Below, in pieces: positions 11,641 to 24,800 of a stretch of 64,000 nt of DNA (within the stretch, counting starts at the first letter, position 1; each line of letters starts with the position of its first letter). The position numbers were made by a program, and so were the translations under genes. Under the pieces are notes generated by a model that was not told the origin of the DNA, made no database searches, and worked only from the letters and a program-made list of their open reading frames with translations. Source of the stretch: Nipponacmea schrenckii (lineage: Eukaryota; Mollusca; Gastropoda; Lottiidae); contig CM060199.1 in NCBI GenBank assembly GCA_030562195.1, positions 9,568,338-9,632,337 on the forward strand, in the 5' to 3' direction.

Positions 11641-12031
11641 AATTTGGTTGAAACGGTTACAACTCCACCAAAATGATAATCATGAATGTTGATGAAAAGT
11701 ATTTTACTGTTTTTACCTTACATACATATACATAAAGATCCGTGATCAGCTATCATTTTTAAAATTTGATGTCAATTTTTTTTTTTTTTTGTTGTTATAA
11801 CATGTCTATATTGAAATTATACAGTACATTTTTTTTTTTTTTTTACCAAAATATCTGTGACTGTTTTAGTGGAATTGTTACCATTTTGACATGTTATCCT
11901 TTTTAACTGGTATTCCAGAAAAGAAGTGTTTTAAATCCTTAAAACGAACAATAACAAAGACTGCTAACGACAGCTGAAAGAGTGTGACTCAAGCTATTTT
12001 GAAACATTTCTATTTTTCAGACAGCCTGACA

Positions 12032-12848
12032 ATGACAGACAATATTGTAGAAGATGAGAAGAAAGAAATAAAACTTTTTGGTTGTGAATTGTGTAAAATT
12101 TCATACAATTCAGAAAAGGTAGAAAACTTTTTTTATCTTTGCATACAGTAAAATGTTTTTTCCCTTTGGTTTTTGTTTGAATAGTTTCTGTCTTTTCTCC
12201 ATATTTGATATGATTTCTGTTGAATTGTTATCATTGCTCCAAATTGTTTTCAAGATAAAAGAAAAAATTTGTTTGCCCAGAAAAAAATGAGTAATTTAAT
12301 TCCAGCTGCATAAGACTTGCACCAGACATTGTTCAATTTGAAAATTTACCCTGAATTCAAGATTTTGTATAATTTTTTTTCAGGATTTAAAGGAGCACTT
12401 ATGGTCACTTATACACCATGCCAAGATTGAAGATCAGAAGAGGTAAAGTATTATCTACAATGATCATCTATACAGTTTTAAAGGATTTGTTCTGTCATTT
12501 TTAGATCTGAAGTCAATTAAGATTAAATCTAAGAACCCTGCATCAATACTCAAAATTGTTGAGAATAAAATAAAGATTTGAAAAACAAAGTAATTTTGTC
12601 ATGACTAAACAGAATTAATTGATACATTTTAAATTTAAATGGCCCCAGATGTGTGTAAACGATTTTCATGTACAAATAGTAAATTGTACTTTTATTTCCT
12701 TCAGAAATTCAGCACACACATGTTCACTGTGTTTAAGTACATGTAAAACTATACCTGAATACAGGAAACATCTTCTAGATAATCGACATAAGAAGGCAGT
12801 AGAAAGATTTAACATTGCTGAAGAGAATGGTGAAGCTTATGTGTATAG
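12032..12848 (+). CDS. ZNF106: ZNF106 exons 1-3: paired N-terminal C2H2 fingers
   Basis: Three exons (12032-12118, 12384-12442, 12705-12848) encode residues 1-96. Both fingers have CX2CX12HX5H spacing, the wide-spaced type seen in RNA-binding (matrin/U1-like) fingers. The first finger is split by intron 1 between its cysteine pair (GCELCKISYNSEK) and its histidine pair; the second is wholly in exon 3. ZNF106 orthologues start in the same way, with two such fingers at the extreme N terminus. Confidence 0.9.
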
Positions 12849-15800
12849 GTATATGGTTTAATGAATTGTTGATAAGAGTATATATTCAGCAGTTGGATTA
12901 ACCAAATAACTAATCATTACAGAATAGGACCTGAATAGGTTCTCTGTATTACTCAAAATACTATTAAACCTAAGTAATTATTGAAAAATGCTTGCAATCG
13001 TGTTTCAAAATTACTTAGTTTAATTGATTAGTCCTTAGTTTCATGGATTTTCATATTTTGACACCAGTCCAGTTACACTTCTGACTTTAATTTAATGTTG
13101 TTTTTATGTCAGCTTTACCAAAGACCTGTACACTTTTCGTAATTCCAAGGGTAGTGCATAAGTAGGTTTGATTTTTGTTTTGTCTACATAATCTCTAATA
13201 ATGAAATATTCAAGGTAGTAGGTTTTACCTTAAAATAAAGATATAATTGTTAATAAGAAATGTTGGATATTAAATTCTGGTTTGACATTTCAGTGGGAGT
13301 GAAGGGGAAGAAGAAAAGGGAGATAATAGGATTAATCCAGGTAACAGACAGCAATGGTGGAATCCATGGAACATGCCTCCTTGGCATAGACAGAATTTCA
13401 AAAACTTTCAGCAATGGGGAAATATACCAGAAAGACACTATAATGATATAAATAATGTTCGAAAGTCAGGAGCTGGTAGATATATGGGGGGTAACTCTGG
13501 TCAGCATACCATGAATTTTAATAATTGGCGAGGAAGGAACGACAGGCACTTCAGGAGGGAGAAATTGGATGGAGGCAGACATAAAAAAGGAAAATCAAAA
13601 GATGAAGGTTTTGAGAATCCATATTGGCATACTGATGATGATTGGCAGCCTTCATATCCTCCTCCATTGTTGAATTTTGAAGATGACCAACAATGGCAGA
13701 ACAATGAGCCTTATTTCCATGGTTATGGACACATGCCATTTCAAAGGAGTTATGGCAATTTTCAGGGAAAATGGGACAATATGAACCCCAATGTGTATAA
13801 TAACTATATGAGTTTCGAATATGATCATGAAAGCTCAGAATTTTTTGACCATGAAAACTATTCAGAAAGAAATAATCAACCTCATGATGATCAAAACAAA
13901 GATTTCAGTCGACAGCCCAGACATGGAAACCGAACATCTGTAGGTGATCCAGATAACAGACAAGATAACAGACAAGATAACAAAGAGCCAGATGACAAAA
14001 GATACAGATATGAAAGGTCCCACAGTAGAGATCAAACCAGAAGATCTGATCCAAGATTAATTGAGAGAAGATCAAATATGGAACAAAACAATTCTGAATC
14101 AAACAAATTAGAGGTCCAAACTAGAGGTAATAAACGCCAAAATGAAGAAGAGGTGAATTCTAAAATGTTAGCACAAAAGAAACAGAAAACTACAAGGAAA
14201 ACGGAAAACATTTCAGATCAAAAGAAATTGACCAAACCTACAGCCAGTGACAAAAATAGTGGAAAGAAAAGTAAATCATCTCCTACCAAAAAAAGGCAAG
14301 AAAATACAAATGTAAGACAAGGCTTACGAAGCAGGGGTAAATCAAAGACCCCAGATCCTAAAAAATCTAAAGAAAATCCAGTGTCTTCTAAAAGAAAGGC
14401 AAGGGTGGCTAAATCTAAGGCAGCTTTAGAGATTTCTAAGTCTAGTGACAATACATCAGCTGGTCAATCAAATGTTACTGCAGACACTAGACCATATGTT
14501 GTTTCCGAGACATTTAAAGAAAATGATGCAGAAATTTGTTCCCAAGTTCAGGAACTATTAGAAGACCATCTGAGTTCTGATTCTGTGACTTATCAGGCAC
14601 CAATTCCAAATATGCTTGCCTGTAATGTAAAGAAAAGAACTGTGACAACAAAATCAATTGGTTCTCAAAGACCAACAGGTGCTAGTATTCTCGCGAGTAG
14701 TTTACCAAAGAAAGGAAAAGTTCTTCCCAAATCGTTACTTCCAGAGGATATTTATTCCCGTCCTAAAAAAGCCAAGACTTTCATGAAAAAGAAGAAGACT
14801 GTAAGGTCCAGTACTGTGACTAGTCAGAGTGTTTTAAGTGAAGCGCTTGTATCTTCCAGTTCCTCTGTTACTAAGGGTGTTCTTGAAGACAAAGGCACCA
14901 AACCTCCAGAATTAATTCACAGATCAGAATCACCAAATATTGAGAGACAACACAGCAGTGAACCATCTACTACTTGTGAAGAAATATCTCAAAATAGGTC
15001 TGAAATACTTATTGAATTGGTACCTTCTAAAGCAGTACCATTTCCATTTAGATCTGCTGCTTCAGAATCTCTTCGATCTCCAAGAAGACATTCTACTTCA
15101 AGAGACCATAATCCGAAAAACGTACCTATTCAGAGCAGAGTTCTTAAGAAGCCCTTGACTAAAGAAATGTTGATAAAATTAGTGAATTCACCAAGATCTC
15201 GTAAAGAAAGGATGCAGCTTGCCGGTATGTTGAGGAGTCATGCTCAATCTCAGAGTCGTCTGGATTCATCCAGGATAAGCTATGATGATCTAGATGTTTC
15301 TCGAGTTAACCAAGACCTAGCAGGATTATGTGGAAGTTTAGGAGGTACTGATGTCCCTGTAATAAAAATAGAAGACCTCAGTCCAGAAATACAGATACAG
15401 ATTGCTCAGTTGATTGAGACTGAAAGTGAACTTGGCAGCATAGAACAGTCCTTGATAGATGTTATTAATGAAGGTGGCAAAGATAACAAGCAGCAACAGC
15501 TTCCTATTGGAGAAGAGCAGGTAGATTTAAGTTTATTTCCTGCCTTGAAAATTTTGTGTGCAATCAGTCCAATCTGAGCACTGACTTTCAGATTTAAAGT
15601 TTTTGAAAATAGCTGATATATGTAGATAATTCCAATGAAAGTGTCATTATCATTACAACAAATAAACATTATTAGCTATGTGGACTCCATGAAGGGATGA
15701 TGAGGATGAGTGTGTCCTTCTTCACTGAAGTCTTTATCTTTTGATTAAATTGGCTATTCTTTTAAATAGAAATTTTAATACTATTTTCCATTTTGTTTTT

Positions 15801-18800
15801 TAGGTCATTGTTAATACGATATCATCTATTGTCAAAGCAGAGGCAACTGATAAGACTAACAAAGAAAACACTAATGAGGTTTCAATCCAAGAGATTCAAG
15901 TTCCGTCTACAACAAATATTGATCAGAGTTCCAGGTCTCAACACTCAACTCAGGAAACAACCACTAGTCAGAATACAAGACCTTCTAGTCCAGCCACAAC
16001 ATCCACACCTAATATAGCCAGATCCACAACATCTACAGACTCAACACTGCAACAAAGTTTCATGTCCAATTCTTACTTTCCAGGAGCTTATCCGTTTGGA
16101 TACATTCCATCCGGATTCAATCCTTATCATCCCATGTCAATGCCATTTCATAATCAATTCCATCCACAGTTTAATCAAGCATATAACATGGTTCCAATGA
16201 GAAACCCAACTCCTCCACTAGTACCAGAAAACATGGCATCTTCTAACGTGGACCCAGGTCAATCTGATAAAGGACCACTGCCAGCAATGAACCCCTTTTG
16301 TTCATTTCCGAATTTCAATCTAATGACTCCACCAAATTGTCCACCCTTTAGAATGGGAAATCCTTCAACTACTTCCTCTGTTTCAAAGTCATTCACAAGT
16401 AGAGCCTCATCACCAATTGCATTTGATGAAGCAAACATTCTTAAGATTGGTGCACAGATTGAAGAAAGTTCAATTCTACAGACGGTTTTACAGATGAGCT
16501 TGAAGGAGGAAGACTTACAGAAGGAGCTTACTGTGATAGACACTGAAGCTGGTGAACTGTATCAAGTTTTACAGGAAACATTTCAGAAACTCAAAGGCTG
16601 TCATGATAGAAAACAAACGGTAAGATGATTTTAGAATGCACTTTAGATCATTCTGGATTATTTTTGTTTTTTATAAGTTTTCATGATTAGTTGAGTCCTA
16701 ATGTAGCCACTTTGTGCTTTTATTCCTTTGACAATATTCAATTATACCTACATTATATTTGAGACAAAATGTTTTGGAGGCTTCAGATAATTCCTGATAT
16801 TCATGAAATTTGAGTCCTAAACACTGAAACGTGCTGCACATGTGGTTAAAGAAAGAGGAAAATTCTATTCCCATTGAAGGTGTGTTTTCATGCCTGATTT
16901 TTGTGTTCCAGATAGAAGCACAGAGATTAAAATTGATGGAAAGAAGGTCGAATGTTCTCAATGGTAAGAAACCTTATAAATATTTAAACAACAGCTATGA
17001 CGTCATCCTTTGTTGTATTTATCCATTCTCTAGTAGAGTGTATGAGTGTTGTTTGAACTACTCACTAACTGTCCACTATTTCATGAAAATTGTTCACTAA
17101 ATGTCCATTATTTTTTAAAAAGTGTCCATTATTTTTTTAAAAGTGTCCATTATCTTTTAGTTGTTTGGACCTTCTATTTTTTCACCGACAAAGAAATTCA
17201 ATTATATATTCAGTTTTATTTTACAACGTCCCATTTGATAAAGTGAAATACAGCGTGTTTTTGATTCTGTTTTTTCTGATAGTCGTTTGTTAACAATCAC
17301 ATCTATGTCAGTTTTTTTCAATCGTTGTTAAACCTAATTGTTGTGGCATAAGAATTCCATATATATCCTTATTTTCATCTTCTTTTTGCTCTTACTTTGT
17401 TATCATCAGATGAAATATCAGAAAAAAGGTATCTCTGTATTTGAAAATTGGATTGTTCATACTAAATATTATCCATTGGCTTGACTTGGGATGTATTCCT
17501 AAAGGTGGATTATAAATATTCACTTGATGAATACATTGTGTGTAGAAGACACCTGCAGAGTATGTTTGCCACAGTCTAAATCACAATCTGAACCCACATA
17601 ACTATTAATCAATCAATGAGTTGTGTTGATTTTAATTAGTTTAACTTTGTAGGGCTATTATTTAAGTAAGATAGAGTCCCTAACTGTCTATTAACGCCTC
17701 TCACAAACTGTCCTCTCTCTAACATAATAGACAGTTTTCGGCCTCGATCCCTTACTTCTACAATGTTTTATGGATTATTTATATTTCCTGAAGCTCATAA
17801 TGTTGACTTGACATGGGCTGCATTACATGCTTATATTACATGTTCCATTATGGAATGAAAAGTTGCTGTCATCATGGTTAACCCAATACAGTGCAGAAAA
17901 GTAAGAAGTAAAATACCAATTCATTTCATTTCACATTGTGGGATTTTATAATTTAAAAAACAATTCTATTTTTTTAGGATGCGTTGGTAAAGATATCAAA
18001 GAGTGTCACACATCAACTTCAAGAATACAGTTATCAACAGATTGTTCTTCTGAAGATGATGTAACCATTACTGCTACAGAATTGTCTCAGGACAGGATTA
18101 CCAAAATAGAGCCAGATACTTCAGTTGTATCTCCACTGCCTTCAGTGGTTCATATTGACTCAAGGGGTGGTTTTTTGACCAATTCAGGAGATCTGCAATC
18201 TCATGCAGATACCATTAAAATTCCAAGTCTCTCATCACAAAATTCCAGCATTTCCTTGAATTCTCCGCAGACAGATTCTCAAACATCTGTGATGGCTGAA
18301 TCTACAGATTCGTGTGAATCCTTTGATGAAGTCATTGTGGAGTCTGATTGTTCAACTGAAGATGAAACCACTGGCATCATTAAGGTTATGGATAAGTCTT
18401 TAGAAGACACAGTTATGGATATGGATGTTGTTAAACAGGAGTCGAATGAAGAGATGAGTGGAATGGTGATAGATGAACCATCCAAAGAGGCATCACAAAC
18501 AAGAATCTCAGGATCAGGGAATGAGTCTCAAACAGAAGATATTTCGAAGTCTAACAGCTCCTGTAGCAAGTTGGAGCCTGCTACTAGATGTACCACTGTT
18601 ATTCCAAATATTGAAAGGGGACTGTTTGTTTCACCAAACTCTGCACATGGTTTTACTGTCAGTCCTGTGAAGACTGTAGGTTATCTAAGACAAAGAAGTG
18701 TATCTGAATCAGATGCTGAAGTGAGAAAATCTTGTGAAATATCTCCTTCAATTGCTGGTCGTTCTGTCAAATATCTGGGAGCCTTCACTGGATCTCCAGA

Positions 18801-21800
18801 TAGTGCTTCTCTTTTGAAACAACTTGCCGCCAATTTCTCAGGTGTGACTTCAATCTCACAACTTCCGCTGACAAAATCAAATGAGGCTTCAAATAACAGC
18901 CATAACAAGCTGGAAAATTCGGAAGTTGAAAAAGAACAATCATTAAAGTCATGTTCAATAGTGTTAGAAAAATTGGAACCAGATCAACAAGATACTGGTC
19001 AGATTGATTCTTCAGTGTCAAGTGAAATGGAGTCAAACCCTTCTAGTTTATCTCCAGTAAAAGACCTCCGATCTAAATTTCACCTTGATACTAGCTCTGA
19101 TAGTACTGCTGAAGACAGTGTTCCTCTGGCAAACATTAAACAAAGACTCAAATCGCAATCTCTTGTAACAAATGCTACTCAAAGTTTGCCTCATCTATCA
19201 AATTTATCGGTTTCAACCTCAACACCCCTGTCTAAAGACTCTAATGGTTCTCAACCAAAGCATCATCAAGAGGGATACCCTTCAAAGTCACTTGAATTTA
19301 AATCTCATCAGAGGTCTCTTCAACCAGAAACCACCTCTGTGCCAGAACAGCAGTCACAACCAGTCTCCATAGATAACCAACAACCATCTACGTCATCATT
19401 AATATCTTCAGCATCTTCACAACAAATCTCTCATCAGCCTGAATCTAACTTGTCACTATATCCACTCAATGTGAAATTAGGTGCCACCAACAGTGAGATA
19501 TTACCAGTCGAGTTTTCAGATGATGATTCAGAATCAGAAGACAGTGATCTCCTTGAAATTGGAAGTGGTTATGAGGCATACTTGGAATCTCTTGAAGCTT
19601 CAACAAATGCTTTAAATGAACAAAGGTATTATTTGTTTATACCTGATTCATATACAAGAAGAAAGAAATGCATTCTTTGACTTATTTTCCTGTTGTTCAT
19701 TACTTGTACTGTTTTCAAATGTTTTTGGTTATTGGTCAGAAGCTGGCAGAGTTGAAGCAAAAGATTTAATGTAACAGAATAGCTGTATGATGTAATAATG
19801 GTTTTATTTTATTTACAGTATTGTGAATATTTATGTATAGAATAACTTCAAATTTGGGATTGGTATCTTGTTGAAGTCTTTTGTTCTTCAAAATAAATAA
19901 GCCTAAATTGATGTGCACGGCTGCTGTATTTTCTGATGTATTTCATACCTTTGACTATTTTTTAGCACCTCCACCAAGAAAAGTAATAAACCATTTGATG
20001 GACCAAGGTTAACTATTAATGGTATACAGTTTGATAATGACAATGTGTATGTGTGTTACCGTGGGTATGGAGTCAGATGCTTTTCAAAAAAAGTAAGTCT
20101 TGATTGTCTTTAACATTTCTAATGGCCATAATCTGTACTATCATTGAGACCATTTGTGCACCTAGATTCTTAAAATTAGCAGTATTTATTTTTGTGATTT
20201 TATTGCTTTGACAGTATTGAAATCTTTTCATGATATCATTTGCAAAGATGTTTGACCAAGGATCAATTGATTGGAAGTATTTTACTTAAGTTGCTATCCT
20301 TTTATTCTAATACCTTTCTATTTTAACTTCATTCAGACAGGAGAGCTGTTAGTGGATTATGATACTCAGGAAAATACTGTTAACTGTATGGCACTTGCTA
20401 TTTTGCCTAATGGACAATCAAGACTATATTTGGCTGGAGTAGCCTTTTATATCATGGCTTATGATGTTGAGGTAAGTGTTATTTGATGATATCTTTTATG
20501 TTTTTCAAAATTAAGTGTACCATATTGATGTTATTTTCAGGGATCATGATTTATTTTTTTCCCAGTTTCAAAAGATGTTTTTAGAGGGTCACATCTACTA
20601 CTACACCAAGGCATGAAACACATATCTTATTTACAATTTATTATGTTTGCTTAATCCGATAACAATATAATGGTAACATAATTCAATAAAACAACAATAA
20701 AACAATAAATTAATGACAAATAATCAACAACTTACAATTTTGATTTATTCTTCGTATTTCCTTTGTAAAGGTGACGATTTTTCGACAACTTCGACCGACG
20801 GAGTACGACTTCCGGTTGAAAACTTTCAACCGGGCACCCGTTAAGGGAAACTCTCATCAGCTGATCTAGTGTAGAGATAGAGAGACGACATCGCAAACGG
20901 GTCTTGATCAGATTTTGTCGCGAAAATCCTCTCTCACACTCTATACTAGATACCGGCAAAATGCGTCCTATCATCATTACCCGAGTACAGTTAGGGAACT
21001 GGTCGGTTAATGATGATTGGACACATATCTCCAAAAGTTCGGAGAACGAGAGTTTCCTATAATTAGAAAATAAATTTTCATCGTATGACATCGATTCAGT
21101 CTTTAAATGACATGTTATCATTGGTTGCAACGATTTGCCATGTTTTTGCTGTGCCTGATACATTTCAGAATTCTAGTGTTATATACAAAATAGGTGTTAT
21201 ATGTTAGATATAATATTAAATGTTATATTTCAGAAGTCTAGTGTTATATACAATATAGATGTTATATGTATGTTAGATATAATATAAAATGTTATATTTC
21301 AGAATTCTAGTGTTATATACAATATAGATTGTATATGTTAGATATAATATAAAATGTTATATGTCAGAATTCTAGTGTTATAAACAATATAAATGTTATA
21401 TGTTAGATATAGTATGAAATGTTATATTTCAGAATTCTAGTGTTATAAACAATATTGATGTAATGGAAGAAGTGAAATGCTTACATTCTGATTATGGTCA
21501 TGTTTATGGTGGTTTAGTCAATGGAATGCTAGAAGTTATATCACTGCAGGTATTATTATTGGCTTTTTATTTTCATCAATTGGATAATTGTTTCTGAAGT
21601 ATCCATCTATGCAAATCATATAATAGCTTCGTTAAATTGAAATTAATATTTAAATTTTTGACAAAAATACAAATGACAAAAGATGTCACCTTAACTTGTT
21701 GTTCTATTTGTGTAATACTTCTATGTTTGTCTTTGTACAGAAATCTTCTGTCTTTCCACTCTCTCTATACATAAACAGAGTAAATACAACTTTACTTATA

Positions 21801-24800
21801 ACTAGTTATACTACAGCTTAACTCCACCTACTCATTTATACAATAAAAAGATTGTATAATAGGAATTTCTGGGAATCTTGTTATAATTATTGTTTATAGA
21901 ATAATAAGAAGATAGACACGTATCAAAGTGATGATCAGTGTATACATTGTATAACATCAGCTAGAGAAGGAGGTTTTAAATTACTATGTGTCTCATCACA
22001 AGATGCTACTATCACTATTTATGATGCCTTCAGTGGCTTACCAGTTCGTGTTTTAGAAGGGCACTCTAAAACAGCCTTTAGTGTACAGGTATGTCTGAAT
22101 TTTTTCTGTGCAGGATGCACATTATCTTAGAAATGTCTAGTCATCAAAACCAAAATAACAAACATCCTAACTTTCAGAAATTTATTATAGATACACAAAG
22201 GCCTTGATTTGGAAGGAAGCCAAAGTGGCTCAGTGAGTTAAATGCTTGCTTGCCCGAGGGAAGGGATGGGACAATAAACCAAGGCCCATGTGCTACAGAC
22301 TATGTTTGCTAAAAAAATCACACAAAGAGTAGGTTATTCCACTGTCCATGCAAAATTCCACTCATTGCCCCCTTGCATGGCATTGCCTGTCGTTTACCCA
22401 TTTGGTGCAAAAGAGTAGGACACAAATCTCCATTCATTTTGATTTGATAGAGATGTCATGTTATTTTCAGAATACAAGACAAAATTGAACAAAATCAAAT
22501 GATTGATTTTTTTTTAATTGATTTTTAGGTCAATATGAATAAAGTTTACAGTGGATCTGGTGATAAAACAGTAATGGTTCATGATTTACATGTAAGTCAA
22601 TTTACAGAAAAATTTCCCCAAAGAGTATTCAGTAATCTTTTTTCTAATCACCTTATTTTAAATAAGAATTATCTGCATATGACATATTGCAAAGAATGAT
22701 ATATCATTTGAAAAGCAGGGAAAAGATTGCTAAATCTCGCAAAGCCTTCTTTTGCCCAGTAGTATATATAAATAATGTGTTGTATTTTAGACAGGGGAAT
22801 TAGAACATGTATATAAAGATTATAAGGGAATGGTAACTAGTGTATATATAGATAGAAGTTATTTATATTCAGCAAGTTATGATAGATTAATACGTTGTTA
22901 TGATGTAGAGGTAAGAAAATATGATTTAAGTTTGTACCAATAAAAAGACTTTAGAAACTGAAAAGAAATTACTGACATCAAAGCCACTCAAAGCCACTGT
23001 TGGCTTTCGACCCCCTTCATCCATAATCATGCCAGACAAGGTGCCACAGTTAAACAAAAATAATTGTGTGAGTTTACGTAATTTAAAGATGAATTGCATG
23101 ATTAAAGTAATATTATATTATTTTGATTATTAAATATCTTTTAGAGCCAGTCATTGAAATGTATGTACTACGGTGCAGAACAACGAGTGGTCTCCACAAT
23201 TATTGTTCATGACAGAAAGGTCAGTGTCTTGATTAGAATTTATTGTTTATTTATAGGTATGTGTAAAGATGCTTTCAGGCATGAATGTCTGAATATTCCA
23301 CGTTCATTTTAGAGACAAGCCATTTCTTTTAACTCTTTACTTAATATTTGCCTGAAGTACCATGTGTTTGATGTTATGAATTCATTTTAGATGCTTTTAT
23401 TTATGTCATTCAATAAACTGCTGTTTGGTCATCTGATTTTGTCCTCTTATGTCTCTGGTCCTTCTTGTTACCCCTCACTATAGAAACAAAACTTAACATC
23501 TATTTCCAGCTATATACTGGTAATCGTGATGGAGAGATTCTTGTTTTACCTTTAGACTCCAAACAAGTCTGGCCTTGTCAGGTACGTAATATACTGGATG
23601 ACCAACAGTCTGTTATCAATGAATTCAATAATCCTTTAACAACTTATCAACACACTTTCACTTGTTGCTTGAACTTGTCAATGATATATTATTGGGGGCA
23701 ATTTCTATGTGTTATTTTGTTGTATGATTTGTTTAAAATCTATTTTGATTAAATAAAAATTACCCACAGCCCTTTGTTTTTATTTATACTACAAACCAAT
23801 TGTAGGAAAACAAAATAAACCCCTAATTGACAATTTGATTATATATTGATTGTATTTTAGAGTGACAACTGTAAACATGTATTTGGTATCAGAGATCATC
23901 TATTATATCATTTATTGAACGATCATACAGTTCAGAATAGTTTTATGACTAAATGTACATGGAGGGGATGTAAACAATGGTTTTATACTCAGAAAGATTC
24001 CAAGGCAAGTAATTTTTTTAGCACAGTTTTGTTGTATAAGTAAACAAAAATGAATGAAAAAAGCAAAGGTAATATTTTACGCCCACATTAATATGGGGAA
24101 GTATATTGTAGTCACCCCTGTCAGTCGGTCTGTCGGTCCGTCAACATTTGTTGTAGACACTATAGAAGCTACAATTTTATATGAAACTTGGTATGAACAT
24201 TGGAATTGATAAGACGGCAGTCAAGTTTGATTTTGACAATTTTGCGATGAAGGGTTTTTGAGTTATTGCCCCTGCCTTTATATTTGTTGTAGACACAATA
24301 GAAACTACAATTTTAAATGGATTTTAATGAAACTTGGTGTGAGCATTGGAATTGATAAAAGGGCAGTCAAGTTCGAAGTTGACAATTTTTCGATGAACAG
24401 TTTTTGAATTATTGCCCTTGTTTTAGTAAAATTGCTTAAAATTTTATTGTGTTTGGATTAAGAAGCTTCAATTTTCAAAGGATTTTGATGAAACTTGGTG
24501 TAAGCATTAGAATTGAAAAGAAAGTAGTCAAGTTGGACATTGACAAATTTTTTGATGAATGGTTTTTTAGTTATTGCAATTGACTTTGTAAATTGCGTCA
24601 AATTTTTTTTTGTGGGTGCAAAAAAAGCTACTCTTTTCAATAGATTTTGATGAAACTTGGTATGAGTATTGAAATACATAAGATGGTGTTCAAGTTTGAA
24701 TTTTACAATTTTCCATGAACAGTTTTTGAGTTATTGCCTTTGACTTAGTAAAATTGATGAAATTTAGTGCAAGCAATGGCATTGAAATATATTCAATGAA

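Noticed and set aside
15521..15577. Extension of ZNF106 exon 4 to the stop at 15577
   Set aside because: Donor at 15521 keeps the frame into exon 5, which has a coiled coil expected in the orthologue; the extension would end the protein before the WD40 domain.
17410..17428. 19-base microexon candidate in ZNF106 intron 6 (CAG|ATGAAATATCAGAAAAAAG|GTATCT)
   Set aside because: Good-looking splice signals, but inclusion puts exon 7 out of frame (stop after MRW), whereas exon 6 joins exon 7 directly in phase.
22226..22330. tRNA gene
   Set aside because: Only an A-box-like word; no cloverleaf and no B box, at best a SINE relic.
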